DNA of 64,000 bases from Streptomyces coacervatus. Lineage in GTDB: Bacteria > Actinomycetota > Actinomycetes > Streptomycetales > Streptomycetaceae. This document shows positions 44,863 to 51,159 of this stretch, piece by piece (position 1 is the first letter of the stretch; the number at the start of each line of letters is the position of its first letter). A program made the position numbers and the translations under genes. The DNA is taken from assembly GCF_029223485.1 (NCBI RefSeq), contig NZ_JARHTP010000028.1, positions 51,906-115,905 of the forward strand, read 5' to 3'. The notes under the pieces were generated by a model. That model was given only the letters and a program-made list of their open reading frames with translations, did no database searches and was not told where the DNA came from.

Positions 44863-45612
44863 TCAGCCGCGGCCCAGGGTGAACCCTGCGTCGGCGGTCA
44901 GGAGGGTGCCGGTCATGTACGGCGACTCGGCGAGGAAGACGTAGGCCCCCGCGATGTCGTCGGGTGCGATGAACTGGCGCAGGGGGATGATGTCCAGCCA
45001 GGAATCCTTCAGCGCGTCGTCGGTCCGATCCATGTACGAGGTCTCGACGAAGCCGGGGGCGACAGCGTTCACGCGTACGTTCGGGGCGAGTTCCTTGGCC
45101 AGGGTGCGCGTGAAGTTGTTGACCGCTGCCTTGGCGGCGGAGTAGGCCATCACGCCTTCCCGGCCCGTCGCATCGAAGCCACGGATGGAGGAGGTGTTGA
45201 TGATGGCGCCGGTGCCCCGCTCCTTCATGGTCCTGGCCGCCCGCACCGAGCACAGCACGGTGGAGAGGAGGTTGATGTTCAGCATGCGTAGCCAGTGCTC
45301 CTTGGTGGAGTCCAGGATGGGCATGCCTTCGGTGAGGCCCGCGTTGTTGACGAGGACGTCGACCGGGCCGAACGCTTCCTCGGTGGTCGTGAAGAGCCGC
45401 TCGACGTCGGTCGTGTCGGCGACGTCGGCCTGCACGTAGAGCGCGCTGCCGCCGTTCTCTTTGATCGTCTGAACGAGCGCCTCTCCGCCTGTGACGTCGC
45501 TGTGGGAGTTGATCACGACCTTCGCGCCGCGCTCCGCGAAGGCGAGCGCTACAGAGTGCCCGATTCCACGCGAGGAACCGGTGACGACGGCAACCTGACC
45601 GGAGAGCGACAT
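44863..45612 (-). CDS. Short-chain dehydrogenase/reductase (SDR)
   Basis: This 249-aa classical SDR has the cofactor motif T-G-S-S-R-G-I-G, N-N-A-G, catalytic Ser in I-N-T-S-S-I-R-G, and the Y-S-A-A-K catalytic pair. It resembles FabG-like 3-oxoacyl reductases and sugar dehydrogenases; the substrate is unknown. The ATG at 45612 has GAAGGA upstream. It ends 31 bp before the TIR-NACHT gene and follows an EamA exporter and aldolase in the same direction, so all four could share a transcript. Confidence 0.9.
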   Translation of the reverse strand: MSLSGQVAVVTGSSRGIGHSVALAFAERGAKVVINSHSDVTGGEALVQTIKENGGSALYVQADVADTTDVERLFTTTEEAFGPVDVLVNNAGLTEGMPILDSTKEHWLRMLNINLLSTVLCSVRAARTMKERGTGAIINTSSIRGFDATGREGVMAYSAAKAAVNNFTRTLAKELAPNVRVNAVAPGFVETSYMDRTDDALKDSWLDIIPLRQFIAPDDIAGAYVFLAESPYMTGTLLTADAGFTLGRG

Positions 45613-45637
45613 GATCTGTCCTTCGCTGATCGTGAAT

Positions 45638-45664
45638 CGGTGATCTCGCACGGTGAGATCACCG
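45638..45664. promoter_or_regulatory. Inverted repeat between EamA and SDR genes
   Basis: CGGTGATCTC / GAGATCACCG is a perfect 10-bp dyad with a 7-nt spacer. It is 18 bp after the EamA stop codon and 25 bp before the SDR start. It may be an operator for the SDR gene or a transcription-attenuating hairpin. Confidence 0.5.
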
Positions 45665-45682
45665 TATCGGATCAACGCTCAA

Positions 45683-46588
45683 CTAGCCTGCTTCTGTTTG
45701 GGCGTTGGACACGGAGTCCTTGCTGACCATGATGCCGGCGACGAGTACGAGACATGCGCCGAGCCAGGTGGGTGGCACGGGATGTTCGCCCAGGAAGATC
45801 CAGCCGGCGACCAGTGCCGAGACCGGTTCGAGGTACAGCAGGATTCCGGACGTCGTCACCGGCAGACGCTTGAGGAAGGCAAGGTAGGCCAGCAGCGCCA
45901 ACGCGCTGTAGACCAGTCCCAGGCTGGCGATGACCAAGACGTCGACGCCGCTCGGAAGCTTCGGATGGACGGCGAGCCAGGGCATCAAGAGCACTGCGGC
46001 GACCGCCAGTTGGCCGGTGGTGACCCCTACGATCGGCACAGTACTGAGCGCCTTCTTGCTGGCAAGCGTGGATCCGGCATAGGCAAGCGCCGAAACCGCG
46101 ATCAACGCAAGGCCGCCGAGGCCGCCGGTCTGCCCCGGCTGGAGCACGAAGACGCTGCCGACCAGGGCCAGCGCCAGCGATGCCACCTGGCCACGTGTGA
46201 CATGTTCCTGGAGAGTGCGGTGGGCCAGACCTGCGATGGCGAGCGGAGCGAGATAGATACCGAGCAGGACCGTGCCGATCGGCGCCCGCTGCAAGGCCAT
46301 CACGAACGTCAGCCAGTGCACAGCCAGGAGCGCTCCGGACCAAAGCAGCGAGTGCACCGCCGGCTTCCCGTAGCTGCGGATGCTCGCCCGGCCCCGCCCT
46401 CGCGGCGTGACCGCCTCCCACAGCAACAGGGCCGCCGCACCCACCGCGGCGCGCCCGAACGCGATCGCCACGGCGGACAGCGCACTTTCACGGACGAGGA
46501 CGCCACTGGTGCCCCACAGCACCGCCACGCCCGCAGTGCCCAACGCCGGGCTGTAACGACGAATGAACGGCGTGGACGCGGCGCTCAC
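45683..46588 (-). CDS. EamA/DMT-superfamily exporter
   Basis: This 301-aa protein has ten predicted transmembrane helices in two EamA repeats (about 15-145 and 155-285). DMT exporters expel amino acids or small metabolites. The ATG overlaps the aldolase stop codon by 4 bp, so the two are translationally coupled. Its place between an aldolase and an SDR suggests export of their product. Confidence 0.88.
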   Translation of the reverse strand: MSAASTPFIRRYSPALGTAGVAVLWGTSGVLVRESALSAVAIAFGRAAVGAAALLLWEAVTPRGRGRASIRSYGKPAVHSLLWSGALLAVHWLTFVMALQRAPIGTVLLGIYLAPLAIAGLAHRTLQEHVTRGQVASLALALVGSVFVLQPGQTGGLGGLALIAVSALAYAGSTLASKKALSTVPIVGVTTGQLAVAAVLLMPWLAVHPKLPSGVDVLVIASLGLVYSALALLAYLAFLKRLPVTTSGILLYLEPVSALVAGWIFLGEHPVPPTWLGACLVLVAGIMVSKDSVSNAQTEAG

Positions 46589-47430
46589 GGCGCGCTGGTG
46601 GCAGCGATGCCCGGCTGGTCGGCCAGCACGTCATCCGGTGCGCGTCCGTCGTGAACCACCGCACGCAGCACGCCTACGAAGCCGGGGATGTCGGTGCGGT
46701 TGTAGGTCTGCCTCCCAAAGCAGACGCCGGTGGCACCCGCCGCGATCGCGCCGTGTGCGTTGGTCAGGGCCTCCCGGACCGACGTACGAGGCCCGCCGGC
46801 GACGATCACGGGTATCCCCATGGATGCGGTGGTGACCGACGCGAAGGACTCCGGGTCGCCGGTGTACTGCGTCTTCACCACGTCCGCGCCGAGCTCCACC
46901 GCGATGCGCACGCAGTGGCGCACAAGATCCGCGTATCGGGCGCGCTCGTGGTCTTTGAGTTCGAGGTAGTTGTCATCCGCTCCGTTATGGGTGCGCCGTG
47001 GGTACATGATGGCCAGGAGCGGCATCCCCCACCGTTCACAGTCCTCGGCGACCGCGCCCAGAGTCGAGAGCATGTCGGGCTCCTGACGATCCGACACATT
47101 CACGTGCACCGCGACTCCGTCGCACCCATGACGTACGGCGCGCTCCACAGAGCTCACCGCGACCTTGCTGGTGTGGACTCCGAGGATCGTGCTCGCGGTG
47201 AGATTGGCGACGAAGGGGAGGCGTATGCCTCTCTCCGTACACTGTGTCAGCAGGCGCGGGAAGCCGAGTATGGCGTCGGCCCCGCCTAACGCCACCTCTT
47301 GTACACGCGTCACAGGATCGGCGAGACCGGCGTAGGGCCCGTTGATGAGGTCGTCGTCGAAGGGCACCATCACCGTCCGGGCACCGGGGATGATACGAGC
47401 GAGCCTTACTGCCTTGCCGACGGAAGTCAC
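46585..47430 (-). CDS. DeoC/LsrF-superfamily class I aldolase (GriI/ADH-synthase-like)
   Basis: This 281-aa TIM-barrel aldolase begins with R-T-V-M-V-P-F-D-D-D, where fructose-bisphosphate-type relatives have a substrate-binding aspartate. It has V-H-V-N-V-S-D, a probable Schiff-base lysine in V-V-K-T-Q-Y-T-G-D, and the phosphate-binding V-I-V-A-G-G-P. Relatives include archaeal ADH synthase and GriI of 3-amino-4-hydroxybenzoate biosynthesis. The dehydroquinate-synthase-II partner (GriH) is not seen. The GTG start at 47430 has only a distant AGAGGA, so it is uncertain. It heads a leftward metabolic operon. Confidence 0.75.
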   Translation of the reverse strand: MTSVGKAVRLARIIPGARTVMVPFDDDLINGPYAGLADPVTRVQEVALGGADAILGFPRLLTQCTERGIRLPFVANLTASTILGVHTSKVAVSSVERAVRHGCDGVAVHVNVSDRQEPDMLSTLGAVAEDCERWGMPLLAIMYPRRTHNGADDNYLELKDHERARYADLVRHCVRIAVELGADVVKTQYTGDPESFASVTTASMGIPVIVAGGPRTSVREALTNAHGAIAAGATGVCFGRQTYNRTDIPGFVGVLRAVVHDGRAPDDVLADQPGIAATSAP

Positions 47431-47544
47431 GGGGGCTGGGGGTCCTCTCTCGGGTGTGTCATGGTCAGCGTGGAGCTGAGGAATGGTGTGTTGGCCGGTA
47501 GCGTGGCGGGCGGCGGACCGACGACCGACCGGGAGGACGATCGC

Positions 47545-47754
47545 ATGGACGCGGTGCGTGGACAACGGCGTACGGACTGGGTGCAGCAGCTCCAGGACGG
47601 CACGCTCCCTCACAGCATCGATCCCCTCGATGAACTGCACCGGCTGGCGGCCGACTTGGACCCTGCAGACAGTCTGGCCGTCTTCGCGAACGTCGACGTA
47701 CCGGAAATCGACATCGCGGACGACGCCGCACCGACCATCCTTCCTGCTACCTGA
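47545..47754 (+). CDS. Small acidic protein, uncharacterised (69 aa)
   Basis: The ATG has an excellent ribosome site (GGGAGGA, 7 nt spacing). The product is 69 aa, with a basic start (R-G-Q-R-R-T-D-W-V-Q-Q-L) and an acidic, Asp/Ala-rich second half. I do not recognise it. It is divergent from the aldolase operon across 114 bp and its end overlaps the PPOX gene by 8 bp. A longer frame from 47299 exists but lies antisense to the aldolase. Confidence 0.5.
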   Translation: MDAVRGQRRTDWVQQLQDGTLPHSIDPLDELHRLAADLDPADSLAVFANVDVPEIDIADDAAPTILPAT

Positions 47755-48262
47755 CGACGGCAGCCTTGACGTACACGCGGCGTCCGAACCGAGGCTCGTC
47801 CAGCAGCGTCAGCGACTCGACACGGAAGCTGTACAGCGCCAAGGGACCTTCGCCGGTGAGGAAGCGCTGCTGCGTCGCCGTGTCCTGCGCGAACGTCGGG
47901 AACCGCCCTTGATAGCAGACCAAGGCAGCCCATGCGCCAGTCTCCGCATCCCTGGCCTCGTGCACGACGCCGGACAGTTGGACGCCTTGAAGGTGCTCGC
48001 CGTACTCGGGCGGCTGGTGCGTCACGGTAGCTGCCGCGCGCGGATCACTCGCGGTGTTTCGGCTGTGCTGGGTGGATCGCTCGCTGACGAAGTACAGGTT
48101 CAGCTCCCCGTCGTGGGCGAAGAATGCGGTGTTGATCTGCGCACCGCCAGGCCCCGCCGTAGCGAGGGAGAACAAGGTGTTGTCGGCGAGCAAGTCCTCC
48201 AGACTCGCACGCAGTGCTTCATCGGTGTGGTTGCCGTCTTGGGCGTCAAGCCGGTAGGGCAC
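47747..48262 (-). CDS. Pyridoxamine 5'-phosphate oxidase-family (split-barrel) flavoprotein
   Basis: This 171-aa split beta-barrel protein has the N-terminal segment L-F-S-L-A-T, the F-F-A-H-D-G-E-L-N-L-Y-F-V-S strand pair and R-A-A-A-T-V-T. Such proteins bind FMN or F420 and act as small reductases or oxidases. I start at the GTG at 48262, with AGGAGGA 8 nt upstream; the frame to 48427 runs into an inverted-repeat element. Its upstream DNA is that element, so its promoter may be supplied by it. Confidence 0.8.
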   Translation of the reverse strand: MPYRLDAQDGNHTDEALRASLEDLLADNTLFSLATAGPGGAQINTAFFAHDGELNLYFVSERSTQHSRNTASDPRAAATVTHQPPEYGEHLQGVQLSGVVHEARDAETGAWAALVCYQGRFPTFAQDTATQQRFLTGEGPLALYSFRVESLTLLDEPRFGRRVYVKAAVVR

Positions 48263-48290
48263 GAGCGTGTTCCTCCTGGTTAAGACAGTG

Positions 48291-48566
48291 ACTGAGAGGT
48301 CGTTTTCATCGGCAGAGCCTGTTTCATCCCAACAAGTCCCCGTGGCGGAGCGGGCCTTGGGGGACTTTAGAGGTTGGTGGCGATTGACGGGGCGTGACGG
48401 AAGCCCGCATTTCCCGTCTAATCCCATGAAGTCCGTCTCATCCCATGGGCAGTTGATATCAGCGATTACTCCCGCCGCTCTGTACAGGAACCCGATACGC
48501 GCGAGGTGTGAGTGTCTATCTGTGGCGCGTGAAGGGGTGCAAACTATCTGAAAACGACCTCTGAGT
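48291..48566. mobile_element. 276-bp MITE-like element with 18-bp terminal inverted repeats
   Basis: The left end ACTGAGAGGTCGTTTTCA (48291-48308) and right end TGAAAACGACCTCTGAGT (48549-48566) are inverted copies differing at one position. Nothing in the 240 bp between encodes a protein, so this looks like a non-autonomous derivative of a DNA transposon. No clear target duplication is visible. It sits between the ribosome site of the PPOX gene and the end of the SLATT gene. The interior has slightly lower GC than the flanks. Confidence 0.65.
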
Positions 48567-48589
48567 ACGAACGAGCACGGGGACGGATT

Positions 48590-49504
48590 TCAGGCGGCCT
48601 CCCTGCGGGCAAGCCACATCGTGTGCTCCCGTGAAATGGCCTCCTCGGCCTCGCTGCATCGACGGGACCATTGGACCTCGTCATCGGCCACGGTCTCCAA
48701 GTCAGCCTTCACCAAAAGCAGTTCGTGCGCGGTGAGCAAGTAGGCGGCAGCCAGCGGACGGTACTGCTTGAGCTGCGTCCATGCGGTAGCGGCAGCCGCA
48801 ATGGCCGAGGCGCTGCCCAGCCCGTCGTAGTCGAGCAGGCCGAAGGCACGCAGGAACCCGCCCGCCAGTCCGAGCGACGTCGCGATGAACGCCGCAGCCG
48901 CCCACCGGCGGGCCATCCGCGTGAACGTGGCGGCTTTGGAGGTGTACCAGGTGTACTCAGCGTCCAAGCGCCCTCGCATGTAGGCCTGTTGCCGAAGCCG
49001 GAGAGGCTGGCTGCGCAGGTGCCGCATCTGAGGAGTGATCTCGGCCTGGCCGCCGGCATCGATGAGCCAGCCGACGTCACGGAGGTCGCGCAGGATGCTC
49101 GACATGTCGCGCAGCAGCCGCTCGTCCGCCGCCTCCTCGGTGCCCGCGAAGGGCTCCGCCCGCACCGCGTACTTCCACGACAGAGTGCGCAGCGATTCGG
49201 CCGCCGCGCGCCCTCGATACCAGGCACGCTGAGGGTTCTTCGCGGTCAGCCATAAAGCCGGTGCGAGCGAGGCCAAGAGCGCGATTGACGCGATGAGTGC
49301 GCCCAAATCAAGGCCGTTGCCGAGATGGATGTCAACGCCGCCCAGCACGGCACCGGCGACCAGCATGGCCAGCTGGAGAGCGGACCACCGGACGGTATCC
49401 GCCTGACCGGCTAAGGAGGCGGCGTCCGCGGAGCGGAACATGGACGGCAGACCGTCATCGGTCAAGATCAGGTCGCTCGGCCCCCCAGACATGCCCACGA
49501 TCAT
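48590..49504 (-). CDS. SLATT-domain (DUF4231-like) membrane protein
   Basis: This protein of about 304 aa has two SLATT-like units: a pair of helices near 45-90 followed by W-Y-R-G-R-A-A-A-E-S-L-R and W-K-Y, and a second pair near 190-240 followed by a long helical tail. SLATT proteins are predicted membrane-pore effectors in bacterial conflict systems, often next to nucleotide-signalling genes, though none is adjacent here. Start codons at 49528 (TTG), 49504 and 49492 are all possible, and none has a clear ribosome site. The SLATT assignment is by pattern only. Confidence 0.65.
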   Translation of the reverse strand: MIVGMSGGPSDLILTDDGLPSMFRSADAASLAGQADTVRWSALQLAMLVAGAVLGGVDIHLGNGLDLGALIASIALLASLAPALWLTAKNPQRAWYRGRAAAESLRTLSWKYAVRAEPFAGTEEAADERLLRDMSSILRDLRDVGWLIDAGGQAEITPQMRHLRSQPLRLRQQAYMRGRLDAEYTWYTSKAATFTRMARRWAAAAFIATSLGLAGGFLRAFGLLDYDGLGSASAIAAAATAWTQLKQYRPLAAAYLLTAHELLLVKADLETVADDEVQWSRRCSEAEEAISREHTMWLARREAA

Positions 49505-49991
49505 GACGATCACGGGGAGGGCGCGCAAGGACTTCTCGGCAACCGGCCCAACGGTCGCAGGGATCCGCCCGATGGTGGCGTTTCCTCAGCCTGTTGGGCA
49601 CACCCGTAGAACGTTTCTCCGTACCTGCTCGACTCCTACCTAGGCGCTCACCGGCCTCCCTCGCTACGTCGGTGAAGCGGCTGCTCCTGGCCGGGCCGTC
49701 GACGTTCGTCCGCAGGCCGTCGACGTTGCGGTGAGCGCTCCCAGGCCAGCACCACACCCGCACTGGCCCGCCAGCCGGACGGACCGCTCACGAAGGAGAT
49801 GCGAGAGGTGCGGAATGAGAGACTTCACAGCCTCTCATGAACTAGATCACGCCACTTCGGCCCCTTCTGCGTTGCGCCTGCAACGTGTGATGCGAGAGGA
49901 TATTCGACGAGTTGTGAGGCGAGCGTGACACGCGATCATGCCGCGACGATAGAGCAATCCCAGTGCACAACATGCTTACGGGGGTGGGTGA
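49505..49991. other. Upstream region of the type VII secretion cluster
   Basis: This 487-bp region holds a 13-bp direct repeat GGCCGTCGACGTT (49694-49706 and 49715-49727) and a 7-bp hairpin ATGAGAG / CTCTCAT (49815-49838). It likely includes the promoter of the ESX operon. No credible ORF or RNA gene is visible. Confidence 0.45.
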
Positions 49992-50324
49992 ATGAAGTTC
50001 GACATGGGGTCAACGACCCTGTCGGATCTCGGCAAGAGCACTGTCGGTTCCAGCGAGGACCTGGGCACGCTGATCAGACTGCTGATCCAGGCAGCGGAGC
50101 CGCTGGAGGGCAAGTTCAACGGCGCGGGTAAGGCAGCGTTCGACGCGTTCAAGGCGCACGCCGACGAGATCACTAACGAGCTGAACAGCTCGCTCGGCGC
50201 GATCCTGGGCGGTCAGTCCGGCATGGACACCGCGTTCGGTACCGGTGATGTGGAGCTGGGCGACAACGCGCACCAGAACATGGGCGCCGCCAACTTCGAT
50301 GCGGCCCGCTTCGGCGCACGCTGA
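49992..50324 (+). CDS. WXG100-like (ESAT-6-type) protein with F-N-G turn
   Basis: This 110-aa helical-hairpin protein resembles an ESX substrate or chaperone. There is no tryptophan at all; the W-x-G turn is replaced by F-N-G in K-F-N-G-A-G-K-A-A-F. The C-terminal tail is Asn/Ala-rich. The GGGGGTGGG ribosome site is strong. It probably forms a four-helix dimer with the next protein (50388-50699). Confidence 0.75.
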   Translation: MKFDMGSTTLSDLGKSTVGSSEDLGTLIRLLIQAAEPLEGKFNGAGKAAFDAFKAHADEITNELNSSLGAILGGQSGMDTAFGTGDVELGDNAHQNMGAANFDAARFGAR

Positions 50325-50387
50325 GCGTCGTAGCCACCAGTCCTCAAGTCACCTTCACCGTCACCGTTCTCAAGGGGATATTCGATC

Positions 50388-50699
50388 ATGGCTCAGAACC
50401 AGGACCGGCGCTCCTACGACACCGGCGCCTCCGCCGAGGTCCAGGGCAGCCTCGCCGGCGTCATCGGCCAGCTGGAGCGCGTCCTGACCGACCGCGACCG
50501 CGCGGTGAAGGCCGCGATGGCCGACTTCACCGCGGACGGCGTGGCCGACGAGTACCACGGCAAGGAGGTTCGCTGGCACCGCGCCGCCAGCGAGGTCCGC
50601 GAGATCATCCGGCTGGTCCGCTCGACGCTGGAGCAGAACGACGGCACCGCCCAGTCGACCCTGTCCAAGGCCAAGGCAGCCGTCGACAACATCGGCTGA
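50388..50699 (+). CDS. WXG100-like (CFP-10-type) partner with Y-H-G turn
   Basis: This 103-aa protein has two long helices around D-E-Y-H-G-K-E, so tyrosine stands in for the WXG tryptophan; the single Trp follows in V-R-W-H-R. It lies 63 bp after the first small protein with AAGGGG before the ATG, as in esxB/esxA pairs. The two are likely co-secreted. Confidence 0.75.
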   Translation: MAQNQDRRSYDTGASAEVQGSLAGVIGQLERVLTDRDRAVKAAMADFTADGVADEYHGKEVRWHRAASEVREIIRLVRSTLEQNDGTAQSTLSKAKAAVDNIG

Positions 50700-50758
50700 C
50701 GCAGCGACAGGCGCACGGCGGGCAGATGCCCAGCAGGCACGGGACGAGGGGGAATGTC

Positions 50759-51157
50759 GTGACGGGGTGGGACATCCATCCGGCCGGGGTGTACAGCGTG
50801 CTGTCCAAGACGGGGACCGCGGCGAAGGATATGTCGGACGCGGGCTCGGCGATGCAGGGCAATCTCGAGGAGGCGGCCTCCGCTGCGGGGACGCTGACGA
50901 GTCAGTACGGGCCGTACACCAGCACGACCGGGCTGGTCGGTTCGGCACTTGGCCAGTTCGCAGAGCACTGGGGCCGGGATCTGCTGTACATCGCCGAGCG
51001 GACTTCGAAGTCCCTGCACGGAGCGGATGAGGCCACCCGTCACTACCTGGCCGGCGCCCTGGAGCAGGCGGGCAACGCGCAGCGGGCGGCGGCCAAAGAA
51101 CCAACGGTGCACATGCCGGGCGAGGGCGGGACGGGCCGTCGTACGGAGGGTCGGTAG
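50759..51157 (+). CDS. DUF6507-family protein (ESX-associated)
   Basis: This 132-aa mostly helical protein begins V-T-G-W-D-I-H-P-A-G-V, the hallmark of the Streptomyces family DUF6507. It has WXG100-like helical spacing and a charged, Gly/Arg-rich tail. The GTG at 50759 has GAGGGGG 8 nt upstream. It directly precedes the large toxin gene, so it probably helps load or chaperone it. That role is inferred from position. Confidence 0.75.
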   Translation: MTGWDIHPAGVYSVLSKTGTAAKDMSDAGSAMQGNLEEAASAAGTLTSQYGPYTSTTGLVGSALGQFAEHWGRDLLYIAERTSKSLHGADEATRHYLAGALEQAGNAQRAAAKEPTVHMPGEGGTGRRTEGR

Positions 51158-51159
51158 CG

